A stretch of 64,000 nt of DNA from Prevotella sp. Its GTDB lineage: Bacteria; Bacteroidota; Bacteroidia; Bacteroidales; Bacteroidaceae. The translations under genes and the position numbers were made by a program. The notes beneath the pieces are model-generated. The model searched no databases, had not been told where the DNA came from, and saw nothing but the letters and a program-made list of their open reading frames with translations. Of this stretch, positions 45,531 to 55,885 are shown one piece after another (within the stretch, counting starts at the first letter, position 1; each line of letters starts with the position of its first letter). The DNA lies in the NCBI GenBank assembly GCA_017474515.1, contig JAFVHN010000077.1:1-64000 (forward strand), in the 5' to 3' direction.

Positions 45531-47474
45531 ATGGAAGAAAACGAAATACTTCACCCCCCCACCGACTACACCGACGATAAAATCCGCCACCTCTCCGACG
45601 TGGAACACATACGCACCAGGCCAGGCATGTACATCGGCCGCCTGGGCGACGGCTCCATCGCCGAAGACGGCATCTATGTGCTCCTCAAGGAAACCATCGA
45701 CAACAGCATCGACGAATTTCGAATGAACGCCGGAAAGCGCATTGAAATCGACATCGAGGACAACCTGCGCGTCACCGTGCGCGACTACGGACGAGGCATC
45801 CCACAAGGAAAGCTCGTGGAAGCCGTCAGCCAGCTCAACACCGGAGGAAAATACGACTCGAAGGTGTTCAAGAAAAGCGTCGGAATGAACGGTGTGGGCA
45901 TCAAGGCCGTCAACTTCCTCAGCTCACGGTTCCAAGTGCGCTCATACCGCGACGGACTGGTGAGAACCGTGGACTTTGAAAAAGGACTGGTGGTGGCCGA
46001 CAAGACCGAACCCACACAAGACGAAAACGGCACATACATCTTCTTCGAGCCCGACGACACCCTGTTCAAAAACTACCAGTTCCAGAGCGACATCGTGGAA
46101 ACCATGCTCCGCAACTACACCTACCTGAACACGGGGCTCACCATCATGTACAACGGCCGACGAATACTGAGCCGAAACGGGCTGGAAGACCTCCTCAACG
46201 ACCAGATGACCACCGAGGGCATCTATCCCATCATCCACCTCAAGGGGGAGGACATCGAGATTGCATTCACCCACACCAACCAATACGGCGAGGAGTACCA
46301 CTCGTTCGTCAACGGCCAGCACACCACGCAGGGAGGAACCCACCAGAGCGCATTCAAGGAGCACATAGCACGCACCATCAAGGAGTTCTCGGGAAAGAAC
46401 TTCGAATATGGCGACATCAGGAACGGACTGGTGGCCGCCATCGCCGTGAACGTGGAGGAGCCCATGTTTGAAAGCCAGACAAAAATAAAGCTCGGAAGCC
46501 TTACCATGAGCCCCGACGGCGTGTCGGTGAACAAATACGTGGGCGACTTCATCAAGCAGGAGGTGGACAACTACCTTCACAAGCACTCCGACGTGGCCGA
46601 CGTCATGCTACAAAAAATAAGCGAGAGCGAGAAAGAGCGGAAGGCCATGGCAGGCATCACAAAACTGGCACGCGAGCGCGCCAAGAAAGCCAACCTGCAC
46701 AACAAGAAGCTACGCGATTGCCGCATACACTATAGCGACGTGAAAGACGACCGGAAGGAGGACAGCTGCATCTTCATCACCGAGGGCGACTCGGCAAGCG
46801 GAAGCATCACCAAAAGCCGCGACGTGAACACGCAGGCCGTGTTCTCACTAAGGGGAAAACCCCTCAACTCCTTCGGACTCACCAAGAAAGTGGTCTATGA
46901 AAACGAGGAGTTCAACCTCCTGCAGGCCGCTCTCGACATTGAGGACGGCCTCGACACCCTGCGCTACAACAAAATCATCGTGGCCACCGATGCCGACGTG
47001 GACGGCATGCACATCAGGCTGCTCATTATCACCTTCTTCCTGCAGTTCTTCCCCGAACTCATCAAGAAAGGCCACGTCTATGTGCTTCAGACACCACTAT
47101 TCCGAGTGCGCAACAAGCGTTCGCGCATCAAGAAAAAAGAGGTGGCGGCGCAGGCCGCAACCGGCGGCGGAAAGAAGCAGGACTTCATCACGCGCTATTG
47201 CTATAGCGAGGAGGAACGGGTGAAGGCCATCGACGAACTGGGCCCCGACCCCGAGATAACACGGTTCAAGGGATTGGGAGAAATCTCGCCCGACGAGTTC
47301 GTGCACTTCATAGGGCCCGACATGCGGCTCGAACAGGTGACGCTCCACAAAAACGACCAGGTGGCCAAGCTCCTGGAATACTACATGGGAAAAAACACCA
47401 TGGAGCGCCAGAACTTCATCATCAACAACCTCGTCATTGAGGAAGACCGGCCTGAGGAAGAGCAGGAAGAATAA
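45531..47474 (+). CDS. parE: DNA topoisomerase IV subunit B
   Basis: This 647-residue GHKL ATPase subunit decatenates chromosomes with ParC. ATP-binding residues lie in [10 protein letters not shown] and VRDYGRGIP, the [19 protein letters not shown] loop is conserved, and the TOPRIM motifs are EGDSASGS (from Glu418) and [10 protein letters not shown] (from Asp487). The length and the lack of gyrase-specific inserts favour ParE over GyrB, though the two are close. The start follows the CCTAGG array directly. The S41 protease gene follows 48 bp later. Confidence 0.92.
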   Translation: MEENEILHPPTDYTDDKIRHLSDVEHIRTRPGMYIGRLGDGSIAEDGIYVLLKETIDNSIDEFRMNAGKRIEIDIEDNLRVTVRDYGRGIPQGKLVEAVSQLNTGGKYDSKVFKKSVGMNGVGIKAVNFLSSRFQVRSYRDGLVRTVDFEKGLVVADKTEPTQDENGTYIFFEPDDTLFKNYQFQSDIVETMLRNYTYLNTGLTIMYNGRRILSRNGLEDLLNDQMTTEGIYPIIHLKGEDIEIAFTHTNQYGEEYHSFVNGQHTTQGGTHQSAFKEHIARTIKEFSGKNFEYGDIRNGLVAAIAVNVEEPMFESQTKIKLGSLTMSPDGVSVNKYVGDFIKQEVDNYLHKHSDVADVMLQKISESEKERKAMAGITKLARERAKKANLHNKKLRDCRIHYSDVKDDRKEDSCIFITEGDSASGSITKSRDVNTQAVFSLRGKPLNSFGLTKKVVYENEEFNLLQAALDIEDGLDTLRYNKIIVATDADVDGMHIRLLIITFFLQFFPELIKKGHVYVLQTPLFRVRNKRSRIKKKEVAAQAATGGGKKQDFITRYCYSEEERVKAIDELGPDPEITRFKGLGEISPDEFVHFIGPDMRLEQVTLHKNDQVAKLLEYYMGKNTMERQNFIINNLVIEEDRPEEEQEE

Positions 47475-47522
47475 GCCCATCAACAATAAAAATCAACCCC
47501 ATCAACCCCATAAAATAAAAAA

Positions 47523-49094
47523 ATGAAAAAAACATTCATCACCCTGGCAGCCTGCCTACTCACCATTGCCGCACAGGCACAATATATCAGCCTTGGGAAA
47601 AACACACCCCTCGGCAAGTTGCAATATGCCGAAGCAGCCATCAACGGACTATATGTTGACGAGGTGAACGAAGAAAAACTCGTGGAAGACGCCATCCGCG
47701 GCATGCTCGAAAAACTGGACCCGCACAGCAGCTACTCCACCGCCGAGGAAGTGAAAAAGCTCAACGAGCCCCTGCAAGGCAACTTCGACGGCATCGGCAT
47801 TCAATTCAACATGATCGACGACACCCTCGTGGTCATTCAGCCCACATTGAAAGGCCCGTCGGAGAAAGTGGGAATAGTGCCGGGCGACAGAATCATCACC
47901 GTGAACGACACCACCATCGCCGGAGTGAAGATGGACCGCACAGACATCATGAAAAGGTTGCGCGGACCAAAGGGAACCCAGGTGAAGCTGGGCATACAAC
48001 GAAAGGGCATCAAAGAGCTGATTTACTTTAACGTGGTGCGCGACAAAATCCCCGTCAAGAGCATCGAGGCATCTTATATCATCAAGCCCGGAGTGGGATA
48101 CATACGCATCAACAATTTCGGAGCCACCACCTACGACGAGTTCATGGAGAGCGTGGAGAAATTGAAAAAGCAAGGCATGAAAAAACTCATGGTCGATTTG
48201 CAGGAAAACGGCGGAGGATACCTGGAATCGGCCGTGAACATTGCCAACGAATTTCTTGAAACCAACGACCTCATCGTATATACCGAAGGCCGCAAGACGC
48301 ACCGCCGCGACTACCACGCCGACGGGAAAGGCTCGCTCAGGAAGATAAAGGTGGTGGTGCTGGTCAACGAGTTCTCGGCATCGGCATCAGAAATCCTCAC
48401 CGGAGCCATTCAAGACCACGACCGCGGAATGGTGGTGGGCCGGAGGACCTTCGGCAAAGGACTGGTGCAACGGCCGATAACGCTGCCCGACGAGTCGATG
48501 ATACGCCTCACCGTGGCACATTACTACACGCCCTCGGGCCGATGCATTCAGAAACCTTACAAGAAGGGCGAACTGAAAGAATATGAGCAGGATTTTGAAA
48601 ACAGGTTGAAGCACGGCGAACTGACCAGCCGCGATAGCATTCACTTCGACGACTCGCTGAAATATGAAACCCTCAAGCTCCACCGCACCGTCTATGGAGG
48701 CGGAGGAATCATGCCCGACGAGTTCGTGCCGCTCGACACCCTGCAATATACCAAATTCCACCGCAAGCTGGCCGCCAAGAGCATCATCATCAACGCCAAC
48801 CTGCGTTATATCGACAACCACCGCGACGAGCTGAAGGGCGCTTTCAAGAACTTCGACGACTTCAACGCGCACTATGAGGTGCCGCAAAGCCTCATCGACC
48901 AGATAGTGGCCGAAGGAGAGAAACAAGACGTGAAACCCGTTGACGACGAGGAACTTCAGCGAACACTGCCCTACCTGCGCCGACAGCTGAAAGCCCTCGT
49001 GGCCCGCGACATCTGGGACATGAGCGAATATTTCCAGGTGATGAACGAAGTGAGCCACATCGTGCAAAAAGGACTCGAGGTCATCGATAAATAA
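47523..49094 (+). CDS. S41-family C-terminal processing protease
   Basis: This 523-residue exported protease has a signal peptide ending at IAAQAQ. A PDZ domain lies at ~85-165 (GIGIQFNMIDDTLVVIQPTL). The catalytic dyad is Ser287 in EFSASASEI and Lys312 in TFGKGLVQ. Relatives cut C-terminal tails of envelope proteins. It lies downstream of parE and ends before two terminators. I did not give it a gene name because several paralogues of this family occur in Bacteroidota. Confidence 0.93.
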   Translation: MKKTFITLAACLLTIAAQAQYISLGKNTPLGKLQYAEAAINGLYVDEVNEEKLVEDAIRGMLEKLDPHSSYSTAEEVKKLNEPLQGNFDGIGIQFNMIDDTLVVIQPTLKGPSEKVGIVPGDRIITVNDTTIAGVKMDRTDIMKRLRGPKGTQVKLGIQRKGIKELIYFNVVRDKIPVKSIEASYIIKPGVGYIRINNFGATTYDEFMESVEKLKKQGMKKLMVDLQENGGGYLESAVNIANEFLETNDLIVYTEGRKTHRRDYHADGKGSLRKIKVVVLVNEFSASASEILTGAIQDHDRGMVVGRRTFGKGLVQRPITLPDESMIRLTVAHYYTPSGRCIQKPYKKGELKEYEQDFENRLKHGELTSRDSIHFDDSLKYETLKLHRTVYGGGGIMPDEFVPLDTLQYTKFHRKLAAKSIIINANLRYIDNHRDELKGAFKNFDDFNAHYEVPQSLIDQIVAEGEKQDVKPVDDEELQRTLPYLRRQLKALVARDIWDMSEYFQVMNEVSHIVQKGLEVIDK

Positions 49095-49118
49095 GTGTTT
49101 AATAGTTTTTATTTTGCG

Positions 49119-49155
49119 CGTTTGCCCGGCATTTGTTCGGGCAAACGTTTTTTTT
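49119..49155 (+). terminator. Terminator 1 after the S41 protease
   Basis: CGTTTGCCCG pairs perfectly with CGGGCAAACG around GCATTTGTT, followed by eight T. Confidence 0.88.
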
Positions 49156-49166
49156 GAACTTGTTGT

Positions 49167-49217
49167 CTCCGTTCATCCGAATTACAAATTCGCAAGAACG
49201 GAGGCGTTTTTTTATTT
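49167..49217 (+). terminator. Terminator 2, tandem with the first
   Basis: CTCCGTTC pairs with GAACGGAG, with an inner GAATT/AATTC stem, followed by T7. The rest of the gap 49095-49452 is AT-rich and I see no gene in it. Confidence 0.7.
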
Positions 49218-49420
49218 TTTTACAATTCCCATGCAACAATTTCAAGTCCTTATTTCGTCTAAAGAAAAATAACAATACGTTGAATCATCTTCATGATATT
49301 TAGAAAAAGTCATTGCCTTCGCGGCAATGCTTTCCCCGGTCCCCGCCCGCCGGAAATTACAACCCCTTATAATTGAGGTTAAAAAAGGTGTATTTATTTT
49401 GCCATTTCACGCCTTTGTAC

Positions 49421-49428
49421 TAATTTTG
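49421..49428 (+). promoter_or_regulatory. -7 box (TAATTTTG) of dapB
   Basis: TAATTTTG lies 25 bp before the chosen ATG at 49453 and supports it over the longer frame from 49327. Confidence 0.58.
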
Positions 49429-49452
49429 CAACTTGTTATAACAGAAAAGATT

Positions 49453-50169
49453 ATGAAAATAGCACTCATTGGCTACGGAAAGATGGGCAAGATGATTGAA
49501 AAAATTGCCCTGGAACGTGGCCACGAAATTGTAAGCATCATCGACATCGGCAACCAGGAAGACTTCGACAGCGATGCCTTCGCCTCGGCCGACGTGGCCA
49601 TAGAATTCACCTCGCCGCAAGCCGCCTACGGCAATTATCTCAAAGCGTGGGAGCAGGGCGTGAAGGTGGTGAGCGGTTCCACGGGATGGATGGCCGAGCA
49701 CGGCGAGGAAGTGCGCCGCCTGTGCAGCGACGGCGGACGCACGCTCTTCTGGGCCAGCAACTTCAGCATCGGCGTGGCCATCTTCGCCGCCGTGAACCGT
49801 TACTTGGCAAAAATCATGAACCAGTTCCCGCAATACGACGTGGAAATGGAGGAAACCCACCACATCCACAAGCTCGACCACCCCTCGGGCACCGCCATCA
49901 CCCTGGCCGAAGACATTGTGAGCGCCATCGACCGCAAGGAAACATGGGGCGAAGACACCACCGACCCGAAGGTGCTCCGCGTAGATCATATCAGAAGGGG
50001 CGAAGTGCCGGGCATACACACCGTGCGCTACGACAGCGACGCCGACCTCATCACCATCACCCACGACGCCCATTCGCGCAAAGGCTTCGCACTGGGAGCC
50101 GTGCTCGCCGCCGAATATACCGCAAGCCACGACGGCCTGCTCACCATTTCCGACATGTTCAAATTCTAA
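49453..50169 (+). CDS. dapB: 4-hydroxy-tetrahydrodipicolinate reductase
   Basis: This 238-residue enzyme reduces the dipicolinate precursor with NAD(P)H in lysine/diaminopimelate synthesis. The nucleotide loop is IGYGKMGKMIE, and the catalytic region is EETHHIHKLDHPSGTAITLA. SNFSIGVAIFAAVN is also conserved. The start ATG 49453 is chosen because it puts the Rossmann motif at the N-terminus. It begins the dapB-lepB-lepB-like-WbqC order that I recognise from other Bacteroidota. Confidence 0.94.
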   Translation: MKIALIGYGKMGKMIEKIALERGHEIVSIIDIGNQEDFDSDAFASADVAIEFTSPQAAYGNYLKAWEQGVKVVSGSTGWMAEHGEEVRRLCSDGGRTLFWASNFSIGVAIFAAVNRYLAKIMNQFPQYDVEMEETHHIHKLDHPSGTAITLAEDIVSAIDRKETWGEDTTDPKVLRVDHIRRGEVPGIHTVRYDSDADLITITHDAHSRKGFALGAVLAAEYTASHDGLLTISDMFKF

Positions 50170-50184
50170 ACAAATCCGAAAACA

Positions 50185-51627
50185 ATGATTGAAAAAGACA
50201 AGCAAAAGCTCAATATGAAAGTGCAATGGACAAAGTTCATTGTCGTTCTGGCACTCTATCTCTTGTTCCTCTACTGGGTGAAATCGTGGCTGGGACTCAT
50301 CGTGGTGCCTTTCATCTATGATGTCTATATCACGAAGAAAATAAAATGGCAATGGTGGAAAGACCGCGAAGGACCCGTGAAATGGGTGATGTCGTGGGTT
50401 GATGCGCTCATCTTCGCACTTGTGGCCGTGTATTTCATCAACCTCTTCTTCTTCCAGAACTACGTCATTCCCTCGAGCTCGCTCGAAAAGTCGCTCCTTA
50501 CCGGCGACTACCTCTTCGTGTCGAAAGTTTCCTACGGCCCGCGCATCCCGCAAACGCCGCTCACCATGCCGCTCACCCAGCACACCCTGCCGCTCTTTGA
50601 GTGCAAGTCGTACATAGAGTGGCCCCAATGGAAATACCGCCGCGTGAAGGGTCTCGGCGATGTGAAGCTCAACGACATCGTGGTGTTCAACTATCCCGCC
50701 GGCGACACCTTGGTGAGCAAACCCGAACTACAGGCCAACGACTTCTATCAGATGTGCTACGCCATGGGCGACCAGATGGTGACCGAAGAGAGCAAGCCCA
50801 TCCTCGATTCGCTGACGCGCCAGCAGCAGCGCGACTACTTTGAAACCATCTACCAGCTGGGACGCCAGCAAATAGAATCCAACAAGGCTGAGTTCGGCGA
50901 CATCATCACCCGGCCCGCCGACCGCCGCGAGAACTACGTGAAGCGTTGCGTGGGATTGCCCGGGCAGACATTGCAAATCAAGGACAGAATTGTGTATCTT
51001 GACGGAAAGGCCAACAAAGAGCCCGACAACGTGCAATACACCTACACCATGACCTTGAAAAGCCAGCTCACCGACGAGCTGATGAAAGAGCTGGGCATCT
51101 CGATGGAAGACCTCACCTCGCTGAATACCAACGGCTTCATGCCTCTCACCAAGGCTGCTGCCGACGTTCTGAAGAAGCGCAAGGACCTGGTGAGCAACCT
51201 CAAGATGGTGACCGCCGCCGACCCACGCGAGATTTATCCGCTCAACGGCCACACCGGCTGGACTCGCGACAACTACGGTCCCGTATGGATTCCCAAGAAA
51301 GGCGAAAAACTGGCGCTCACCATGGACAACATCGCCATCTATGAACGGCCCATCCGCACCTACGAGGGCAATGACCTCAAGGTGAAAGACGGAAAAATCT
51401 ACATCAACGGCAAGGAGGCCAAGGAATACACCTTCAAGATGGACTACTACTGGATGATGGGCGACAACCGCCACAACTCCGCCGACTCGCGCTATTGGGG
51501 CTTTGTGCCCGAAGACCATATCGTGGGAAAGCCCATCTTCATTTGGTGGAGCAGCGACCCCGACCGCTCGGGCATCGGAGGCATACGATGGAACCGACTC
51601 TTCCGTTGGGTGGACAATATTAAATAA
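50185..51627 (+). CDS. lepB: Signal peptidase I
   Basis: This 480-residue membrane protease removes signal peptides. Two membrane segments lie near 18-45 and 72-92. Nucleophile Ser99 is in VIPSSSLEKSL, the general base Lys253 in YVKRCVGLPGQ, and the late box MGDNRHNSADSRYWGFVPED is intact. The length is typical for the long Bacteroidota form. ATG 50215 (MKVQWTKF) is an alternative start. It lies 15 bp after dapB. Confidence 0.95.
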   Translation: MIEKDKQKLNMKVQWTKFIVVLALYLLFLYWVKSWLGLIVVPFIYDVYITKKIKWQWWKDREGPVKWVMSWVDALIFALVAVYFINLFFFQNYVIPSSSLEKSLLTGDYLFVSKVSYGPRIPQTPLTMPLTQHTLPLFECKSYIEWPQWKYRRVKGLGDVKLNDIVVFNYPAGDTLVSKPELQANDFYQMCYAMGDQMVTEESKPILDSLTRQQQRDYFETIYQLGRQQIESNKAEFGDIITRPADRRENYVKRCVGLPGQTLQIKDRIVYLDGKANKEPDNVQYTYTMTLKSQLTDELMKELGISMEDLTSLNTNGFMPLTKAAADVLKKRKDLVSNLKMVTAADPREIYPLNGHTGWTRDNYGPVWIPKKGEKLALTMDNIAIYERPIRTYEGNDLKVKDGKIYINGKEAKEYTFKMDYYWMMGDNRHNSADSRYWGFVPEDHIVGKPIFIWWSSDPDRSGIGGIRWNRLFRWVDNIK

Positions 51628-51640
51628 ATAAATGGAAATG

Positions 51641-51719
51641 AAGGAGTTCAGATGCAATTTTGTTGTATGGAAACTTACAACTATTGTCTGAACTCCTACA
51701 CTTCTGAACTCCTGAACCC
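51641..51719. repeat. Inverted GGAGTTCA repeat between the two signal peptidase genes
   Basis: GGAGTTCAGATG (51643-51654) faces TTGTCTGAACTCC (51684-51696) and TCTGAACTCCTGAAC (51703-51717). This is the shortest two-sided copy of the family. Confidence 0.75.
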
Positions 51720-51744
51720 ATCATTTTTTTCCTGACAACCGGCA

Positions 51745-52179
51745 ATGAGCAAAAAAGGCAGATATATGCTGAAACAAGGCGCATTGACGGTTGTCAGTTT
51801 GTTTTTTGCCGCCTTGCTCCTGCTCCTGGTGCAAAAGTTCGCTTTCGGAATGTTCCGCGTCACCTCCGAAACGCTCAGCCCCACGGTGGAAAAAGGCCAG
51901 CATGTGCTGGTCAATAAATTGCGGCGGCACCACATCGACCGTGGCGACCTCATCGCCTTCCGCCGCGACTCGGCCTATCTCGGTGTGGTCACCCACCTGC
52001 CGGGCGACACCCTTCACCTCGACAGCTTGTCGCTCCCCCTTCCCACGGGCGGATGCCCCATCTGCCATAGCACCGATTGCCAGCCCTTCGTGGTGAAGAC
52101 CGGCAACGGATTCACCGTCATCAGGCGTGCCGAAATCGTGGGCAGCGCCACGCCGCTTTCTTTCCTTCCACGCCGCTGA
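51745..52179 (+). CDS. Signal peptidase-like protein lacking catalytic residues
   Basis: This 144-residue S26-family protein has one membrane segment (TVVSLFFAALLLLLVQKFAF, about 15-34). Aligned by eye to LepB, the nucleophile box reads VTSETLSPTVEKGQHVLVNK, with Thr43 where Ser is expected. The base box reads AYLGVVTHLPGD, with Gly80 where Lys is expected. A Cys pair (CPICHSTDC) follows. It is probably inactive as a peptidase and may modulate LepB, its upstream neighbour, or bind substrates; that is inference. Confidence 0.8.
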   Translation: MSKKGRYMLKQGALTVVSLFFAALLLLLVQKFAFGMFRVTSETLSPTVEKGQHVLVNKLRRHHIDRGDLIAFRRDSAYLGVVTHLPGDTLHLDSLSLPLPTGGCPICHSTDCQPFVVKTGNGFTVIRRAEIVGSATPLSFLPRR

Positions 52180-52201
52180 TCGCCCACCTCATAAGCACGA
52201 A

Positions 52202-52807
52202 ATGACACTTCTCTCCTCCACTTACTTCGGACCCGTGCAATGGTATCAGAAGCTCCACCGCGCCGATGTGGCGTGGCTCGAGCACTGCGATAATTTCGTG
52301 AAGCAGACCTATCGCAACCGTTGCATCATCGCCACCGCACAAGGCACGCAGGCGCTCACCGTCCCCGTGGAGCACAACGGTCCGTGCCCCATGCGCGACA
52401 TCCGCATTTCCAGCCACGGAAAATGGCGCTCCGAGCACTGGAACGCCCTGCTCAGCGCCTATGGCGACAGCCCTTTCTTCGACTTCCTGGCCGACGACAT
52501 CAGGCCCTTCTTTGAGAAAAAATGGGAATTTTTGTTCGATTTCAACTTTGAAATCACGCAAACCTTGTGCCAGCTTCTTGACATCCACCCCAACCTTCGC
52601 CTCACCACGCACTACGAGCGTCCCACGCTGCCGCCCGCCGCCGGCGATTTCCGCGATGCCATCCGCCCCAAGCATGCGCTGCCCGACCCCGATTTCCAGC
52701 CACGCCCTTACTATCAGGTCCACGCCCAGGTCCACGGTTTCCGCCCCAACCTCAGCATTCTCGACCTGCTTTTCAACATGGGCAACGAAAGCATTTTCTA
52801 TCTTTAA
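52202..52807 (+). CDS. WbqC-family protein
   Basis: This 201-residue cytoplasmic protein starts at MTLLSSTYFGPVQWYQKLHR (ATG 52202), with the family's HCDNFVKQTYRNRC and FNMGNESIFYL. Relatives occur in sugar or lipopolysaccharide loci and next to lepB in Bacteroidota. The function is unknown. It ends 10 bp before a 9 bp tandem array; the next gene comes from the other strand. Confidence 0.85.
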   Translation: MTLLSSTYFGPVQWYQKLHRADVAWLEHCDNFVKQTYRNRCIIATAQGTQALTVPVEHNGPCPMRDIRISSHGKWRSEHWNALLSAYGDSPFFDFLADDIRPFFEKKWEFLFDFNFEITQTLCQLLDIHPNLRLTTHYERPTLPPAAGDFRDAIRPKHALPDPDFQPRPYYQVHAQVHGFRPNLSILDLLFNMGNESIFYL

Positions 52808-52817
52808 CCCTGGAAAA

Positions 52818-52889
52818 TCCAGAATTTCTAGATTCTCTAGAGATTCCAGAATATCTAGAGTTTCTAGAATTTCCAGCGCCTCTATAATA
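52818..52889. repeat. 9 bp tandem array, TCTAGAnnn type
   Basis: Eight 9 bp units (TCCAGAATT, TCTAGATTC, TCTAGAGAT and so on) fill the space between the convergent WbqC and GH2 genes. Read from the WbqC frame they also give Ser-Arg-X triplets, as in the array at 12031-12111. Confidence 0.9.
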
Positions 52890-52891
52890 AT

Positions 52892-55807
52892 TTAATAAGG
52901 TGAAATATTGTTGAGCACGCCGATGGTTCCCTCAGTTACCGGCGTGGAGAACAGCTTTTTCAGGTCGCCGATGCTGATGGCGGTGGCGGGCGAAAAGGCC
53001 GGCGAGGCCATGTATTTCAACATGCTGGCATAGAGTTGTTGCGCCTCGGCATACTGGCCAAGTTCATCAAGGGGCGACATGCACACCAACAACTTGCCCT
53101 TGCCAACGGAAAACTCGAAGATGAGTCCCAGTTTATGGTTGCGCTCAACATTGTCGATGACCTGCACCAGCGGCCGGTAGGCGGCGGCGGTGTTGTCGAG
53201 CATGAATGGGCGCGACGCCTTGATGACGGGGAACCATTGCCATGAAGTATGGCCGTCGGTGGGGAACGAGCCGAAAAGCGGATGCGCGGGGTCGGTAAGT
53301 ATTCCCAGCGTGCCGGGCGACACCGGGCGATTGTTGTTCTCGGAAATTGTCTTGAACATGCGATAATTCCAGTAGTCGGTCTGGAACAATCCGCCAATGG
53401 TAAGGTCTTTCATCTGTGTGGTGTCGGGCATGAGGAGCACCGATTCGCCCCTTGAGAGGCGGCCATAGAAATCGTCATCCGCCCGGTGGCAGACGGCGAT
53501 TTTCTTTTTCACCCTTTCCAATTCGGCTTTTTCCGCATTGTCGGGTCGTGGAAACACCCATAGTTTATAGTTGTTTTCATGACATTTCCCGCTGGCCTTG
53601 TTGTAGAAGGCTTTTAGTGTGAGGCATAGTTGTTGCGGACGCTTGATGCCGCTGATGTCGAAGCTGATGTCGCCCACGTCGGTCAGCCCGTGGCTATTCT
53701 CCGAAATATTGAAAACTCCTTTGTCAAGAACCGCTCCCTCGCGGTCGGCGATTTGCCAGGCCATTTGTCCGTTGTCCCAGGCATATTCGCCAAACGGCTC
53801 GGCGTAGTTGGCCAGCTGGACGTGCCCCTTGAGTTGTTCGCCGGTGGTGAAACAAAATTTTTCGGCCACGAAGAGCGGCACGATGGGCGAGCAGAACTGG
53901 CGGAACTCGTCGGGCGTGATCAGGCCTTTCGACTCCATAAAGGCGTCGAGCACGCCCACGTAGGCCGACCCTTGTCCGGGATAATCCTGAATGTCAAGCA
54001 GTTGAAATCCTCCGAAGCCCGGCGTGCGCAGGTCCATCTCTATGTCGGCTTTGTAGAGCTCCATGCTCCACAACCCCGATGCGCGGTGGAAGTCCTGTGC
54101 CTGGTCGCCCATGCCGGCGGCGTTGAGCCGGCGACGAAATTCCTCCAGGTTGTAGGGATAGAGCACTCCGCGGTATTTGCTTATTTCGCCGTAGTCGGGA
54201 TAAGTCTGGAACTGCCCCGTCTCGTGGCTGATGACGGGCACTTGCAGGCCCTTGATGGCATCGGCGAAATTCATGGTGGAGTTGGGGTAGAAATGGTTGA
54301 TGATGCCTCCGTCGTGGGCATCGGCAAACGAGAACGACCCTCGCGTGTGGGTGTTGTATTGTCCGCGCTCCTCGCCCCCGTTTCGGCATGTGGTGAAGTA
54401 GTCCATTCCCTGATGCCAGCCCTGATAGCCCAGATAATAGTTGCTTCCGAAGGTAAAGAGCTTGTCGGGCGCCATTTTGCGGAAGGTGTCAACAAATCGC
54501 TCCATGGTCGTGATGTCGCCCCACAATTCGTTTCCCAGGGCCATCATCTTGAACGACGGGTGATGTCCGTAGGCGCGGATGATATTGATGCCCTCCTTGA
54601 TGAGGAACGTGGTGAGCTGCTGGTCGTCTTTCTTCAGGTCGCCCCAGAAGGGCAACTCGGGCTGAAGGTAGATTCCCTCGATGTCGGCCGCCATGAAGCA
54701 TGCCTCGGGCGGGCACCAGGAGTGGAAGCGCACATGGTTGATGCCGTAGCCCTTGCACACCTGGAAGTAGCGGCGCCATTGCTCCATGTCCATGGGCACA
54801 TGGCCGGTCAGGGGGAACACACAGGCATCGTGCTTTCCGCGGAGGAAGGTGGTTTGGCCGTTCACGGCAAATTGCGTGCCGTTGGTTGAAAAATCGCAGA
54901 GGGCGAAGGGCTTTTCCATCATGTCGGTTTCGTTGACGGTGACGCAAAGGCGGTAAAGTTCCGGATGGAACTCGCTCCAAGTGAGCATCCCCTCATCCTG
55001 ATATTTCACGCGCAAGCGCCGCTCCGTGAGCTTGTCTTTCTTGATGGTATGTTGCGAAATCACTATGCCGTAGGCGCTTCCCCATGGCACCAAAAGCACC
55101 TCAACGTTGGCGTCGCCCTTCATCCGGCCTTCAATGTTGATGGTGGCGTCCACCTCATGGCGCTGGGCACTGGTCTCAATGTCGATGTCGCGGATGTGGA
55201 GTGCCGACCGCATTTCAATGGTCATGCGCCCCAAAATGCCGTTCCAGTTGGTCTGCGTGTCGTCGGTATAGGCGTGTGAGTTTGTCACCACCTGAGGCGG
55301 CACGGCGCGGTCGGTGTTGTCAACCATGATGGTCAGGCGGTGCTTTCCCGGCTTGAGGTATTTGGTAAGATTGTATTCTTGTGGGGTGGAAATGTTGTCG
55401 TTGGTGCCCATGAAGTGCCCATCGACGAAAACCGCGGTGGGCTTGGTGCGCTCCAAGACCATCACCAGTTCGAGGGGATAATCCTTCATCCAATCGCCGA
55501 TTTCTATTTCGCGCTCATACCATGCCTGTCCCACGAAGCTGTGAAGACGCGTCAGGCGGGTGGTCTCGTCCTTGCGGGTCGGGGCGTTGCCCTTGTGGTT
55601 GGTGTCGGTGGTTCCCGGCAGGGTGATGATGTCGTCGTAGTTCAACTTCAATACGTTCACTTTCTGGATGTCGGTTGCCGAGAGATAAGTGTCCGACAAT
55701 TTCAGCTTCCATTGCCCGCTGAGTCGGAAATGGTTGCGGCCGATATACCATGCCAGGGCGTGGCTGGCCACGAGACAAAAGGCCAGCAACAAGAGCGTCT
55801 TCTTCAT
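52892..55807 (-). CDS. Glycoside hydrolase family 2, secreted
   Basis: This 971-residue enzyme has a signal peptide ending near SHALA. Jelly-roll (AWYEREIEIGDW, YNLTKYLKPGKHRLTIMVDN) and Ig-like domains precede the barrel. The acid/base is probably Glu427 (MMALGNELWGD) and the nucleophile Glu529 (VISHETGQF). The specificity (galactose, glucuronic acid or another sugar) cannot be told from the sequence; relatives act on plant side chains. It is not in the enzyme run at 4.4-17 kb and has no obvious partner genes. A 22 bp tandem array lies in its promoter region. Confidence 0.85.
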   Translation of the reverse strand: MKKTLLLLAFCLVASHALAWYIGRNHFRLSGQWKLKLSDTYLSATDIQKVNVLKLNYDDIITLPGTTDTNHKGNAPTRKDETTRLTRLHSFVGQAWYEREIEIGDWMKDYPLELVMVLERTKPTAVFVDGHFMGTNDNISTPQEYNLTKYLKPGKHRLTIMVDNTDRAVPPQVVTNSHAYTDDTQTNWNGILGRMTIEMRSALHIRDIDIETSAQRHEVDATINIEGRMKGDANVEVLLVPWGSAYGIVISQHTIKKDKLTERRLRVKYQDEGMLTWSEFHPELYRLCVTVNETDMMEKPFALCDFSTNGTQFAVNGQTTFLRGKHDACVFPLTGHVPMDMEQWRRYFQVCKGYGINHVRFHSWCPPEACFMAADIEGIYLQPELPFWGDLKKDDQQLTTFLIKEGINIIRAYGHHPSFKMMALGNELWGDITTMERFVDTFRKMAPDKLFTFGSNYYLGYQGWHQGMDYFTTCRNGGEERGQYNTHTRGSFSFADAHDGGIINHFYPNSTMNFADAIKGLQVPVISHETGQFQTYPDYGEISKYRGVLYPYNLEEFRRRLNAAGMGDQAQDFHRASGLWSMELYKADIEMDLRTPGFGGFQLLDIQDYPGQGSAYVGVLDAFMESKGLITPDEFRQFCSPIVPLFVAEKFCFTTGEQLKGHVQLANYAEPFGEYAWDNGQMAWQIADREGAVLDKGVFNISENSHGLTDVGDISFDISGIKRPQQLCLTLKAFYNKASGKCHENNYKLWVFPRPDNAEKAELERVKKKIAVCHRADDDFYGRLSRGESVLLMPDTTQMKDLTIGGLFQTDYWNYRMFKTISENNNRPVSPGTLGILTDPAHPLFGSFPTDGHTSWQWFPVIKASRPFMLDNTAAAYRPLVQVIDNVERNHKLGLIFEFSVGKGKLLVCMSPLDELGQYAEAQQLYASMLKYMASPAFSPATAISIGDLKKLFSTPVTEGTIGVLNNISPY

Positions 55808-55885
55808 AGAAAAGGGGTTGATGGGGGTTAATTCATTGATTTGCTGTGCGTAGTATTCAGTTTGGACTTAGTCTTTTCCGCAAAC

